Part shown: positions 27,901 to 39,439 of the stretch, piece after piece
Layout of the letters: each line of letters opens with the position of its first letter
Position numbering within the stretch: the stretch's first letter is position 1
DNA from: Ficedula albicollis
Taxonomy: Eukaryota > Chordata > Aves > Passeriformes > Muscicapidae
Reading direction: 5' to 3'
Assembly: GCF_000247815.1 (NCBI RefSeq)
Contig: NC_021680.1
Span: 1,240,001 to 1,304,000 of the forward strand
DNA length: 64,000 nt
Notes under the pieces: generated by a model
What the model was told of the DNA's origin: nothing
The model's input: the letters and a program-made list of their open reading frames with translations, nothing else
Databases searched by the model: none
Made by a program: the position numbers and the translations under genes

Positions 27901-30900
27901 CTGGTGTGAGGTCTGAGTTCTGAGAGTTGGAGCATGGTGCATCCTCTGTTGCTCTGCTGCAAATGCTTTAATAAAGGAGTGTCACTGATGGCTATAAACC
28001 AAGCACATAAGAAAAATGAATTTCCTTACTTTGCCTTGGAGAAGGGAAGAGGTTGCTGCAGGGCTTCAGCTTTCCTCTTTCCTCTCTGTCATCTCTGACA
28101 AAGACTGTGAGGGTTTTTTGTTTTAATTTTGAACTGCTGCCTATGTTGCAAATTCTCAGGATGTGTTTTTTCTCCCCAAATCAGAATCCTGGGTTTCCGC
28201 CGAGCCCCGCTGGTGGTTGGCAGGTTTGTGAATCTGCGCACAGAGATCAAGCCAGTGGCCACGGAGCAGCTCCTGGGCACCTTCATGACTGTGGGTAAGT
28301 GGATTCCATGGACTGTGCTGCCCAGGAAAGGAAAAATGCCTAATGGGAAAAGAGCCATGGGAACCTGACACAGCTATAGAACCGTGATGCAGGAAGCTCT
28401 TCCTGTGCCAGGACAGATCTTGGAAAGCCCCGTTTGGCAGGGGAGGAGGACTTGATTTTCTTTAAGTAGTGTTCCCTCACGCTGCTGTTACAGATGTGAT
28501 TTCAATTTTTTGAGTAAGAATTTTCTCTCTGCTGTGAGAGATGGTTAGAAAAGCCTGTGTCCAGACCTTAAAAGAATAAAGTTGTATTTAATGTGAAGAA
28601 GTGGTGATTTGGGATAATTTATAGAGCTGGCACACTGGTTTATATTAGATATTGTTTGTGCTGCATCAGAGCTTGCAGAGCATTTACAACCAAACATGGC
28701 AGAACTTTCCTGTGTTGTTTGCAGTAATAATGCTATGAAGGGCATATAATAGAAGCTATTAATGTGAACTCCTACCAGGTGGTCATTAAGCACCAAGAAA
28801 TTACTTATGCTGCAGACTTTACTCCCTCAGGCTTTCATAAACAATCCAATTATTACTCTTTTGTTTGTTTGTTCCATTTCCTAATCAGAAGGCTCCAGAG
28901 ATGATTGTTCCTTACTGCTGGTAATGTTCCTGTTAATAGCACTGCTGGCAGTCTCACCTGCTGCCTGACACTGCCACTTACAAGGTGCAACTTCCAGATG
29001 AAAGTTTCAGCTCAGCCTGGCCAGACTCTCCTGGCATTCACATGGAGCACCTACCTCAGGCAGGCTTTATGTTTTCCAATTTCAGCCAAGGTAACCAAGC
29101 TCTTTGCTAGCAGCAGTGCTGACTTGAGAAGTAAAAATCCAGAAATTTTAATTGCTCCTCCTTAGATTCCTTAGAACTGCTGTTCTGCAAAGCAGGAACT
29201 AAAGAAATGGGTGGATCTGTGGAGGAGGTTATGATTTTTTTGTCAGGCCAGATTTGACCAAATTCCTGAGGTTTTGAAGAAGAGAGAATTCATTCATACC
29301 CAGTGCAGGTTTACTGGAGTTACAGCTAGAATCTCAAAGAATTCTGTCTCTTGTTAGATCTGCTGCAGACCCTGGATGGGAAGAGAGATTTGCAGACTTT
29401 CCATACAAATAGGAGATCTGGTTTGCAAACTTTGTGTTGGTAATGATCTCTGACATCCTCAGGTTGTCTGACAAGATACTGGGAGCACAGGGTCTGGATG
29501 GAGGACTCCAAAGGAGTGCTGGTTGAGAGGCAGGGCTGTTGGAGAGCTGGGCCTGCTTCTGGAGGGGATACTTGGGAGCACAGGGTCTGGATGGAGGGCT
29601 CCAAAGGAGTGCTGGTTGAGAGGCAGGGATGTGTGAGGATGGAAAGGGAAGAACATGGCTGTTGGAGAGCTGGGCCTGCTTCTGGAGGATATTGGATGTA
29701 GAATCAAAGGAAGAAATCACAACCAAGTGAGACATAACTGAAGAATATTTTGGAAGAACATCTGTGAGCATAGAACTGGATTTAGCTTGGTGAGGTTAAG
29801 AAGGGGAAAGTAGAAAGGGTTAAAGTAAAACTATTAATGTAGACTGCTCCAGATTACTTGATGCTACAGGATGCATCAGTGTTTGTGGACTAAAGGCTGC
29901 AGTGTTTTATTGCTCCTCTCCTGTCAGAGGACACTGATGAAGCATTGACAGATCTACATTCCTAGATCCTGGGAAAATGATACTTGTTTCCGTCTCCTCT
30001 GCCGAATCAGCTCAAGTAGCTGAGACGTGTGGCAGGTTTCAGGGCACCAAATTCTTTTGAGTTTTGCTGTGTCTCTTTTCACTTACCGCTTTCTGGTCTG
30101 ATTTTTCAAATAAGTGGGAAATCTGACACATGAAGTATAAAATGTGAAAAATAAGCGTTGTATAGATTGCAGGGTCCTCGGAACTAGGAAAGGATCACAA
30201 AAACTTGTTGTTAGTGTAATGTTGTGTTAATTCTCAGAGTGATAAAGTCATTAGAAATTATAATTGCTTTCTCCTTTTCATGTTATTCTTTCATTTCTCT
30301 GAATGAATGGATGTCTATGTAATCTCTTCTGAGCCTCTCCCTCTCAGAGACAGGAAGCAAGAAGACAAGTGCAGTGAAGTCCTGTCGTGGGGAAGCCTCT
30401 GCTGCAACACCATACTCCCGAATTTCAGTTGGATTCTTTGGATTAATACCTCTTAATGTTTCTTTTTAAGGCAATAATACTTGCTTCTATGGGAAGTGCT
30501 ACTATTGTCGGGAAACAGAGCCAGCCTGTGCAGATGGGGACATCATGGAGGGCTCAGTGACCCTGTGGCTGCCGGACGTTTGGCCCCTGCAGAAACACCG
30601 GCACCCCTGGGGCAGGACTTACCGGGAGGGCAAACTTGCCAGGTATGAGAACATGGCAGGGTTACTCTTTAGAGATGATAATTTGCACTAAAATGGCCCT
30701 TGCAAATACAGTGGTTAATTAAAGAAATCTAAGTGCTTTCAAAACCTACAGTTTTGTCAACAGCTTTCTTAGCACAACAGTAGAAGCCAAGAAGTCCAGA
30801 ATAAAATTTAAATTAAAATGAGGAAGAAACAAAAATCTTCACTGTTTTCCACAATACTAAGCACTGTATCTTGGCTGGAACAGAACTCCGCAATGCGATC

Positions 30901-33900
30901 TGAAAATCTTGTGTGTGGGCAAACTAAGACTCTTCTCTTGTGCCGCGATCTGAAAATCTTGTGTGTGGGCAAACTAAGACTCTTCTCTTGTGCCACTGGA
31001 CCTGTTGATGCTGTAGCCCCTGAAATGTAGTAGCACTGTGCCATATCTCTTTCATGATCCTTGTAATTTGTTTTCAGAGTTGTGGAACTGGTTTAACTTA
31101 AGATAGGTCCTGTGTGGTGGTTTGACACTGGCCAAATGCCAGGCACTCATGAAAGTCATTCACTCACCCTCTTCTGTTACAGTTGGACAGAGGAGAGGAA
31201 AAAAAAATAAGGGAGGGCTCATGAGTTGAGATAAGGACTGCGAGAAAAAGAAAACACTCTAAGGGCAAAACAGGTCCAAGTTTAAGGGTGTAAAGTAAAT
31301 TTATTGTTAACAGAGTCAGAGGAGGATAGTGAGAAGTAAAATAAGCCTTTGAAACTTATTTTTTTCCCCAGAGCCCCTGACTCCTTCCCATTGACAGCAC
31401 AGGGAGACAGGTCATGGGGGTCTTGGTCAGTTCATCACTCAAGATCCTTTTCCACTTGCTCAGGGAGAGGAGTCTTTGCTATGCTGTGGGATCCCTCCCA
31501 TGGGCAAACAGTCATCCCAAAATTGTTGTGTGGGTCATATGTACATGGCGTGCAGTCTTTGAAGGATAGGCTTGTCTAGTTTGGAAGCAAGGCCCCTCTC
31601 TCTCTATCTCTGGAAGCAAGGGTCCTCTCTCTCTATTCGGGTCTCTCACTAGAACACAGCTTTCTCTGGCATCCACCCACTCTGGCATGAGCACTTTTCC
31701 CACAGGCCATGAGTGGATCTCTGCATCCCCCATGGACTTCATGCATTCCAACAGGGCATTTTGTTTCACTGCAGGCCGTGAGTGGATCTCTGCATCCCCC
31801 ATGGACTTCCACTCTGGCATGAGCACTTTTCCCACAGGCCATGAGTGGATCTCTGCATCCCCCATGGACTTCATGCATTCCAACAGGGCATTTTGTTTCA
31901 CTGTGGTACTCACCATGGCTTGCAGATGAATCTCAGCTCCAACGCCTGCAGCACCTCCTTCCCTTCCTTCTTTTCCCCTGGCCTTGGTGTCACCATGTTG
32001 CTCTCCCTCACATGTCCTCACTTCCTCCTCTTCTCTGACTAGTAGAAAAGCTGCTGCTTCTCACAGAAACCATCCCTGTGGCCTTCCCCTGTTTCCAAAA
32101 AGTCAGGCCATGCCAAATCAACACACCCTGGAAAGTCCTTTGCTTTGAATTTGGTGATCACGCTCAGCATGTAAAGAATGCTAAATCCCACATTTGTCCT
32201 TCTTAAAGCACATTCTACAATAGATGTAATACATCTGAGTTCCTGAGATGGAGATGTTTTTGCCATGAGCAGTGCAAATGGGTTTGAGCTTAGTAAATTT
32301 TTCCAAATCTGTCTTGAACTTGAAAGTGATCAGAAGAGACTTTCAGTCCTTGATCTAAAGTATCCATTGATTTCCAATGATATGATTGTTCTCAGAAAGA
32401 ACCTCATCCAAAGGCTCTGTTGAATTGTTTTAGAGTATAAAATGCACAGACTGAGTTTTGAGCAGCAGATGTTTTCTCTTTTCCAGCAGGTCAAAATCAG
32501 CTGAGTTCAGTACATGGTACGTTGCAGTAATTAACGGGATGAATTTCTTGGGAGGTGTTCCTCCTATTGAGAGGCTCCTTTTCATCACACCCTGCCTGTT
32601 TACACAGGGGTTTACCTTGATTCCTGTGCTGATTTGACATGTGGTGTATTTAAACTCACACTTGCCTCCTTCAGATGAGCTTACAAGGTTCTGGTGTTTT
32701 TTACCTTGTCATGCTGCACACTTCACTTTGAGACATCAGAATTAAAGGTTCTTGGTGTCATGCTCTCCTTTTTCTGTGCCTGGTAGTTGTGGAAAAATAA
32801 CTCTGTAAGAATTTTTTCCTTGTCTAGCTGCTGGTCTGAGTTGACCTTTTGAACATAATTCACACAGGCACATTAGTGTACGTAATTTTTAATGGAGATG
32901 TAATGGGCAAAATCCCTGACCTTCCAAGGCCTGTGCTAATATGATATAAATGATCAGAAATTAGTGTTGGATAGAAGTCTCTCTTGGAAGACTGCATTGA
33001 AAATGAGGAGAGAGAGCATAGTACATCTGAAAAGTTGTGGTGAGGAGATTAAGCACTGCTCTGAAGTAAAACAAGAGAAAAAGAAACACTTGAGGGGCAG
33101 TGGGATGCAGCATAAGAAATGTATCCAGAGCAAGGAAAAGTTGCTGTGTGGATTTGTGCTACAAGTTGAGTGTGAGTTGGACCCTGGTGCAAAGATCCAT
33201 CTTCCTAGGGGGGTTTAGGCACAGCATTTGAGGAATGTGTGTGTTATCAGAAGCATTGAGAAGATAAATTTTTAAGCTCTCTGATTTGGATACCTAGAGG
33301 AAAGGTGGGATATTGGGACCTCTAGAAGATGAAGGTATGTGGCAGTTGTAGTATTTAAATTCTGATCTTCCTACTTTTTTTACTATCTGCAGTTTTGAGC
33401 ACGTCACCAAGTCTTTCCAAGTTGTGTTTGCTCCATTTCTGTTTCCAAATCACAGATGGTTTAAGGCATTTCCAATTTAACTGCTATTTTGTGAAGGATT
33501 GTTTCAGTCCTTACGTGGAAGATGTCCTTGTTATTTAGCTTGACAGATGGAAAGGATATGCACTAGAGATTTGGCTGTTTTGGTGGTGGTGCTGAATAGC
33601 TTTAAAAGCAGTAAAGAAGAAATTGATAAAATTTGAAATCCTAGCTTTGGAGAATTGAGATATGATGTTGGTGTGATGAGATTACATGTAGAAGGAGATA
33701 AGAGGGAGTTTGGATTCTTGTCAGTGGAGAAGAAGGTGAGATGCTTTGCAAAGAAAGTGGGGGGGAAGGAGGCAGCTGGGAGTGAAGGAGAGTGAACACT
33801 GTGAAGCCCTTCTCCTGGGGGCAGAGGGGCTCATTACTAGCCACGATGAGGATATTTGCATTAGAAAGGAAAAAGGAAGAGGATGGCTGGAAAGATGGAA

Positions 33901-36900
33901 ACAGCTCAAGGCAATGGAAACAGACACAGTACTGAGGTGTTCCTTGGGAAGTTGAGGGAGGCAAGGCATGGCAGTAATCTTCCCATAACATAGCCTGGCC
34001 ACTGTGGAGTTGTGAGAAGCAAACTCTGACTCTGTTTTCCATCTGAAGTTAATCTTTGTGTATCTTTGAACTGAAACTACAGCCTGCTCCATAGGCTGGG
34101 ATGTCAATGCAGGGCTGACTCTTCTCATGAAACACTGTTGTCAAACTCATCCTTCTTTGTCCAGCCTGGCTGCTCCTCTTTCTCGGTGCACTGGAAGTGA
34201 CTGAGGGCAGCTGCAGCTGCTGCTGCTGCGCAGTGCTGGTTCCCTGAAGGGCTGCTTGCTTCCTCTCCGGCTGCAGGTGGGAGTACGACGAGAGCTACTG
34301 CGACGCCGTGAAGAAGACGTCGCCGTACGACTCGGGGCCGCGGCTGCTGGACATCATCGACACGGCCATCTTCGACTACCTGATCGGCAACGCCGACCGG
34401 CACCACTACGAGAGCTTCCAGGACGACGAGGGGGCCAGCATGCTCATCCTGCTGGACAATGCCAAAAGGTCAGCCTGGGGACAGCCTGCTGGCCTGGCAC
34501 TGCTGAGCACAAGCCACACGTGCACCTGCGCTGTCTCTCTCTCTCTCTCTCTCTCACTAATTTATTCTTTGGTATCTTTTGTAATAGTCTTTCCTTTTTA
34601 TCAGAATATACTCATCAAATCTTAGGGTCCTTCAAAGGCTGTGGTGCTGACAGGACGAGGGAGAATGGATTCAAACTGCAAGAAAGTGAGTTTAGATCAG
34701 ATATTAGGAAGAAATTCTTCCCTCTGAGGGTGGTGAGGCACTGGCACAGGTTGCTCAGAGAAGTTGTGGATATCCCTTCCCTGAAAGTGACAAGTCCCTG
34801 GAAGTGTCCAAGGTCAGGCTGGATGGGATTTGGAGCAGCCTGATCTAGTGGGAGGTGTCTCTGCCCACAGCAGGGGGGTAGAACAAGCTCAGCTTTAACC
34901 CAGCTCTTCCAAACCAAGCCATTCTAGCACTCTGTGATTCTGCTCTGTGCTCTAAATACTCTTCTGTCTTGGCAAAGTCCTACTCAAGCTGCAGAAACTC
35001 CCCAATTAACAGAGTATTTCCCAAAGCAGCTTTCAAAGGTTTGCTCAAGTCTCTCCTACCTCCAGAAAAGCCCTTTGCTTTTAGGCTTTTAATTAATGGA
35101 AGACTGAAAACTTGGGTTTTTTTATTTATCACCAGTCAGTATAAGTGAGTGCTGTAATAAAAACAGATCTTTCTAAAATGTGTTTCTGAATAATTTGGCA
35201 TTCCCTGCCTTCTGGATATGCCTACTCTGGCTTTGAAAGGCTAAAAGTTTAAAATGGAGGTAGAAGTGATACCAAATGCAAAAATGATGGTGTTCTAAAT
35301 GTGAACATTAACTCTTACCCAAAAAAAAATGTTTTAAAAATATGTTTAGAATATGAGTTCTTCTTTCTTTGCTATGGTTTTTTGTATGTTGTTTGCTATA
35401 GTTTAGGTTAAAAATTATATTGAAGACACAGCCTTGTTTAAATAATAATGTTTAAACAATTTGATTAATTTTTCATAGAAACATAAAGATCGTCTACTTG
35501 CCTTTCTCATAATTTAGTCCAGCAATTCAGGATTATTTATTTTTCTAGTGGGCACTCCCATGTGCCATGGCAGTGAGTTTCCCTTCTGTGAAGGACCAGC
35601 AGTTTCTGTGGCAGGCTTTGCTCTGGCTTTGCACACCACTTGTACCAAGTGTACACAGCACTTGAGCCTTGGAAGGCTTGGAGTTACCTTTCTTTTCCCA
35701 TTTACCTTTTGTATATTGGATTCTGTCCTTCCTTCCATCTTTCCATCCATCCTTCATGTCATCAGCCTGTTCAGTAATACTCCAGTGTGACAGCAGGATG
35801 CATTCCACCCTGGGACTGCTTAATTACTGCTGCTTTAGGTGAACTCTGCAAAAATGCTTTTTCTGTTACTCACTGGCAATGTCCTTAGAGGAAGGAAGGC
35901 AGTGGATTAGTAATTGAAGTGAATATGGGGTTTGAAGGTCAAGTCCTTTTGTTATGGTAGTTCCCTATGGCATGATGAGAATATTTCTGGCAGGGCTTTG
36001 CAGGCTGACAGTAAATTGTTTTCTTGAAAATTTAAGTGATTTATTTATAATAAAATTTAAAATTGCTTTCGGCTCCTTTTAAATAATGGGTAGGGGACAG
36101 TTTCTCACAGAATCATGGTAGATCTCAATTTGGAAGGGACCCATAAGGATGATTGACCCCAACTCCTTGTTTCTTACAAGGCTACCTAAAACTAAACCAT
36201 GGAAGAGCAGATGCTCCTTGGTGCCATGACCACTTCCCTGGGAGCTTATTTAGTTTTAAAGCTACAAATAACAGAATTATGTGGGCAGTGTAATGCCAGC
36301 CCCCTTCAGCAACTTATCTTTATTGAAGGGAAAGTTCTCAGTTGAAAACAGTATTATGAGGAAGGTGAAACTATGAAAAATAAATCCAGCATGTGTTGAG
36401 ATGAAGCTTGAAATACTATGGAAGCCTTCTGGCTTGAAATGTTTAAGTTGATCACCTTGTCAATGAACTGTTGCTCTAATGGTTGCTGCTGTTTGGTTCC
36501 TTCCCTGCCCATCTGTGTCAGACAGACAAAGCTCCCATTCTGCATGCCCAGAATACCAGTTATTCCTTACCCCTGCATAATTTCTAAACTAATCTGAAAT
36601 GCCTTTCTAAGGTGCCTTGGTCTGATAAAGAACTGGGTATGCTTGGTGCTGCTTCTGTTTACCTGCTTAGCTGGCACTGGTGAGAGTTATATCTGTGACT
36701 GGTCGTGGCCTGTTTGCATTTTAATTTAAATGACTTGATCTCTTGGAGCATGAAATTGCCTAGTATTGATTTCTCTGAATTCTTTACAAAGCTCTTTATG
36801 TTTAGAACAACCTTAGGAGTTCAGCTGGTTCACTTGGTTTTAATTTTGCTTTTCAGCTTTGGAAACCCTGCCCTGGATGAAAGAAGCATCTTGGCTCCTC

Positions 36901-39439
36901 TCTATCAGTGCTGCATGTAAGTGAAACACAGGGGTGCTCTTCACTTTCCTTATGTAATTGCTGTAATTAGGTTTGCAATATCATTAACTTGGGAGCCTTC
37001 TGGCAACCTGAAAAGGTTTGCTGGGGTCCACAGTGCTGTACTTTTTGGAGATACTGTCTGTCTGATGGATTGTCACTGCCCAAGAAGCTGAGGAATCCAT
37101 TGTCATGGAGGCAGAAGGTCAGAGGGTTAGCTGCAGAAAGTGGTCTCGCCTCCAGGTCACTGGTTCAGATCTGTCCATAGTCAGTCTGACAGGTTGTGTG
37201 CATCTGCAGCTGTCCCTGTGCATCTCCTGACAAATCAAAGTTCACATCCCAGCTTGAGTTCTCCCTGACAGAAGTGAAGGATCCAATGTGTCTGGCAATT
37301 TAATAATTTCAAACATGGTTTCTAAAGAAAACTGCAGCCCTTCTCAGGGGGCTCCTCTCAAGTAAAACTTGTAGTTTCTTCGCAGAGTTTTGTTTCTGCT
37401 TTTGGCTTGTGAGCTGTGGTTTTATTTTCAGAGGCTGTGACTTTTTGATTTCTGTTCTATGTCTACTCTCTTACCAGGCCATTGCTATTTCTCATTAGGA
37501 AATAGGTGCTCCAAGGGCTGGAGTACCTCTACTCTGAAACAGCCTTAGAGAGCTGGGGTGTGCAACATGGAGAAGAGAAGGCTCTGGAGAGACCTCAGAG
37601 CACCTCCCAGTGTCTAAAGGGACTCCAAGAGAGCTGGAGAGGGACTTGGGACAAGTGACAGGACAAGAGGGAATGGCTTCACACTGAAAGAGGGCAGAAT
37701 TAGATGGGATGTTGGGAAGAAATCTTCCCTGTGAGCAGGCCCTGGCACAGGTTGTCCAGAGGAGCTGTGGCTGTCCTATCCCTGGAAGTGTTCAAAGGCC
37801 AGGTTGAACAGGGCTTGGAACAGCTTGGTCTGGTGGAGGCTATTCCTGCCCATGGAAAGGGGGTTGGAATGTTCTTTAAGGTCCCTTCCAGTCCAAGCCA
37901 TTCTGGGATTCTATGAAAATTTCCAGGAAGAAAAATACTGAGATATCAATTTCCTGACTCTGATCCTTCAACAGGATCTCCTTCAACCCATCCAAGTGGA
38001 GCTTGTCCATGAAGCTTATCCTTGAAAGGTTCTGTCTTCCAAATTCTCTGGGACCTTTGAAACATGGGAACTTTGCAGAAAGCCTGAGCTCTCATCCTGC
38101 TTGCACTAAGCACAGCTCCCTGCATGCTGCAGTACACCTGGCCTGTGTTCTGCAAGATCCTTGTAAAAGTCATATGGAGAACAGTTAAAGAATTTTCAAA
38201 TTCTTTTATTTTCCTACATTAATTTTAAATGTATGTTTAATTTCATGCTTTATTGAGATTCTTCTGGAGTCTTTGTCATCTTGATCCCCCAAATGTAACC
38301 AGAGGAGAAGCTTATCTCAGTCAGAGACTTTGCAATTCCCTGCTTTTCAGATATTCCTTCTTTATGGTACAGGCAAATGCTATGTAAGAATGAATTTGCA
38401 TAATTGTTTTAACTGTAGGTTTGTTACAACACTTGCTTATTTTGCTGGTTTTATTAGAGGCCATCAAACCCACGAGGTAAGACCAAGGGTTTGAATTTGT
38501 TGATTCTCTTCCTTCTTCTTCCTTCCTTCTTCTTCTAAAAGTCATATGGAGAACAGTTAAAGAATTTTCAAATTCTTTTATTTTCCTACATTAATTTTAA
38601 ATGTATGTTTAATTTCATGCTTTATTGAGATTCTTCTGGAGTCTTTGTCATCTTGATCCCCCAAATGTAACCAGAGGAGAAGCTTATCTCAGTCAGAGAC
38701 TTTGCAATTCCCTGCTTTTCAGATATTCCTTCTTTATGGTACGGGCAAATGCTATGTAAGAATGAATTTGCATAATTGTTTTAACTGTAGGTTTGTTACA
38801 ACACTTGCTTATTTTGCTGGTTTTATTAGAGGCCATCAAACCCACGAGGTAAGACCAAGGGTTTGAATTTGTTGATTCTCTTCCTTCTTCTTCCTTCCTT
38901 CTCCTTCCTTCCTTCTCCTTCCTTCTCCTCCTCTCCATCGAGGAAGCCTCAGGACTTTAGACCTTGTGTGCTCTCAGCCAGGAGTGTTCCTGTGTAACAT
39001 CAGAGTCACATCACACATGGATTGGTTCTTCATCACCTTCAGTTTTCAAGTTTCATTAGACCCCTTCTGTGATGCAGTTCCACCTGGACCCTGCCGTCCC
39101 AAACCCACTTCTGCAATGAGTCTCCATTCCTGATGTGCTGGCTCCAGTATTCCCAGTGGGATGCAGCAGGACTATGGTATGGTGACGTGTGTTTGTTTCT
39201 TTTGCAGCATCCGAGTTTCTACCTGGAACAGGCTGAATTACCTGAAGAATGGAGTCCTGAAGTCTGCCTTAAAAACTGCCATGTCGCATGACCCCATCTC
39301 ACCTGTGCTCTCTGACCCTCACCTGGACGCCCTGGACCAGCGGCTCCTCAGCATCCTGGCTACAGTGAAGCAGTGCACAGACCAGTTTGGGCCAGATGTT
39401 GTGCTGGTGGAAGACAGGATGACTCTGTCTCACTTGTAA
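21524..39439 (+). CDS. FAM20B: FAM20B, glycosaminoglycan xylosylkinase (7 coding exons)
   Basis: Coding exons are 21524-21900, 25811-25897, 28185-28294, 30471-30642, 34277-34468, 36857-36916 and 39208-39439. All introns are GT-AG and phases match. The sum is 1230 nt, giving 409 aa, identical in length to human. The start is fixed by an in-frame TAA at 21479 and a good Kozak context (GGGCACCATGA). Residues 7-23 form a hydrophobic type II signal anchor ([13 protein letters not shown]), consistent with a Golgi-lumen enzyme. The kinase-like core shows NADRHH with Asp289 and LLDNAKS with Asp309, the catalytic and metal-binding positions of the family. Conserved Cys pairs are also present ([10 protein letters not shown]). 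The family phosphorylates xylose O-2 in the proteoglycan linkage tetrasaccharide, promoting chain elongation. The gene is followed by TOR3A on the same strand. Identification rests on near-identity to the vertebrate protein. Confidence 0.98.
22114..23596. repeat. Large tandem duplication (848-bp period) in FAM20B intron 1
   Basis: Block 22114-22748 recurs at 22962-23596, with scattered point differences (for example ACAGCCTGTC versus ACAGCCCGTC, and AAAAGTACAT versus AAAAATACAT). Between them, 22749-22961 is a partial third copy of the central part. The downstream copy runs on into a full CR1 tail. The upstream copy is cut inside the same CR1 at CACCTCTG, so the duplication arose after CR1 insertion. 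Confidence 0.93.
23565..23986 (+). mobile_element. CR1 LINE 3' fragment in FAM20B intron 1
   Basis: The CR1 blocks 'gatgctctgagggttggag', 'gagaaggctccagggagac', 'ttgggaagaaattcttccct' and the terminal 'gtctgtgattctctg' are in order on the plus strand. A truncated copy of its first ~30 bp is present at 22720-22748 because of the local duplication. Confidence 0.9.
25811..25897 (+). CDS. FAM20B: FAM20B coding exon 2
   Basis: The 87-bp exon lies between acceptor TTCAATTACAG and donor GTATGG. It encodes [19 protein letters not shown] and the [10 protein letters not shown] segment. Human has YSRDHVVEGEP at the start, so Ala and Tyr replace Ser and His here. The reading frame continues open past the donor, so intron retention would give a longer, unrelated tail. 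Confidence 0.96.
28185..28294 (+). CDS. FAM20B: FAM20B coding exon 3
   Basis: The 110-bp exon lies between acceptor CCCAAATCAG and donor GTAAGT. It encodes [20 protein letters not shown] and then [10 protein letters not shown]. This is part of the kinase-like N-lobe and is almost unchanged from mammals. Confidence 0.97.
29475..29695. repeat. Tandem duplication, ~93-bp unit, in FAM20B intron 3
   Basis: GGGAGCACAGGGTCTGGATG followed by 'aaaggagtgctggttgagag' and 'ttggagagctgggcctgctt' occurs twice, starting near 29480 and 29573. The second copy is interrupted by an extra ~30-bp segment (29627-29658). Confidence 0.88.
30471..30642 (+). CDS. FAM20B: FAM20B coding exon 4
   Basis: The 172-bp exon lies between acceptor TCTTTTTAAG and donor GTATGA. 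It encodes the Cys-rich [19 protein letters not shown] segment, with an N-glycosylation sequon NNT, followed by the [19 protein letters not shown] segment. Confidence 0.97.
30895..30994. repeat. Perfect tandem duplication, 50-bp unit x2
   Basis: The 50-bp unit beginning GCGATCTGAAAATCTTGTG is repeated without a mismatch at 30895-30944 and 30945-30994, in FAM20B intron 4, 250 bp after exon 4. Perfect identity implies a very young event or an assembly echo. Confidence 0.93.
31113..32125 (+). mobile_element. Solo LTR of an avian endogenous retrovirus
   Basis: The element of about 1013 bp begins TGTGGTGGTTTGACACTGGC and ends CAAATCAACACA, giving TG...CA termini. It is flanked by TCCTG (31108-31112) and CCCTG (32126-32130), compatible with a 5-bp target-site duplication carrying one mismatch. 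The layout resembles a songbird ERV LTR family that I know by sequence pattern: 'gggcaaaacaggtcc', a 'tggtcagttcatcac' block, internal tandem repeats, then 'cttccttcttttcccctggccttggtgtc'. There is no internal gag/pol/env sequence, so it is a solo LTR in the sense orientation within FAM20B intron 4. Confidence 0.85.
31677..31910. repeat. Tandem repeats inside the LTR
   Basis: The motif GAGTGGATCTCTGCATCCCC followed by ATGGACTTC occurs three times (near 31709, 31769 and 31842). 'cactctggcatgagcactt' and 'atgcattccaacagggcatt' each occur twice. The pattern is an A-B-A' arrangement of about 130-bp period. Repeat-rich open frames here are by-products of the repeat. Confidence 0.88.
34277..34468 (+). 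CDS. FAM20B: FAM20B coding exon 5 (catalytic)
   Basis: The 192-bp exon lies between acceptor CCGGCTGCAG and donor GTCAGC. It encodes residues 249-312 plus the first two bases of Ser313, including [13 protein letters not shown] (Asp289) and MLILLDNAK (Asp309), the active-site core. It is very GC-rich, with near-uniform G/C third positions, unlike exons 2 and 6. Confidence 0.97.
34531..34555. repeat. (TC)n microsatellite
   Basis: About 11 TC dinucleotide repeats start 65 bp after the donor of FAM20B coding exon 5. Confidence 0.9.
34640..34942 (+). mobile_element. CR1 LINE 3' fragment in FAM20B intron 5
   Basis: CR1 tail blocks are present in order ('gagaatggattcaaactgc', 'attaggaagaaattcttccc', 'gtcaggctggatgggatttgg'), ending ACTCTGTGATTCTG. 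An extra 'gaaagtgacaagtccctg' makes a small internal duplication of 'ccctg.aagtg'. Confidence 0.88.
36103..36215 (-). mobile_element. Old CR1 terminal fragment, antisense
   Basis: CACAGAATCATGGTAGATC followed by 'tttggaagggacccataagg' and 'ccccaactccttg' fits the reverse complement of a CR1 3' end with many substitutions. Confidence 0.7.
36857..36916 (+). CDS. FAM20B: FAM20B coding exon 6
   Basis: The 60-bp exon lies between acceptor CTTTTCAG and donor GTAAGT. It encodes [19 protein letters not shown], with Ala where human has Ser in NPSLDE. Confidence 0.96.
37505..37915 (+). mobile_element. CR1 LINE 3' fragment in FAM20B intron 6
   Basis: The fragment starts near 'gtgctccaagggctggagt' and continues through 'gagaaggctctggagagacc', 'gatgggatgttgggaagaa' and 'gaacagggcttggaacagc', ending CATTCTGGGATTCTATG. 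It shows the common small deletions of CR1 copies. Confidence 0.9.
38164..38937. repeat. Tandem duplication, 372-bp unit, with pyrimidine tracts
   Basis: Units start at 38164 and 38536 with TAAAAGTCATATGGAGAAC. They differ at one clear site (TACAGGCAAA versus TACGGGCAAA). Each ends in a TTCC/TTCTTCC pyrimidine tract, which is longer in copy 2 (38881-38937). The duplication lies in FAM20B intron 6, 270 bp before coding exon 7. The tract is the likely misalignment point. Confidence 0.93.
39208..39439 (+). CDS. FAM20B: FAM20B coding exon 7 with stop
   Basis: The acceptor TTCTTTTGCAG ends at 39207, and the stop TAA is at 39437-39439. The exon encodes [20 protein letters not shown] through [12 protein letters not shown], the conserved C-terminus. 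Confidence 0.97.

Noticed and set aside
31512..32042. Repetitive protein-like open frames on both strands
   Set aside because: They lie wholly within the solo LTR and translate its internal tandem repeats. No retroviral protein motif is present.
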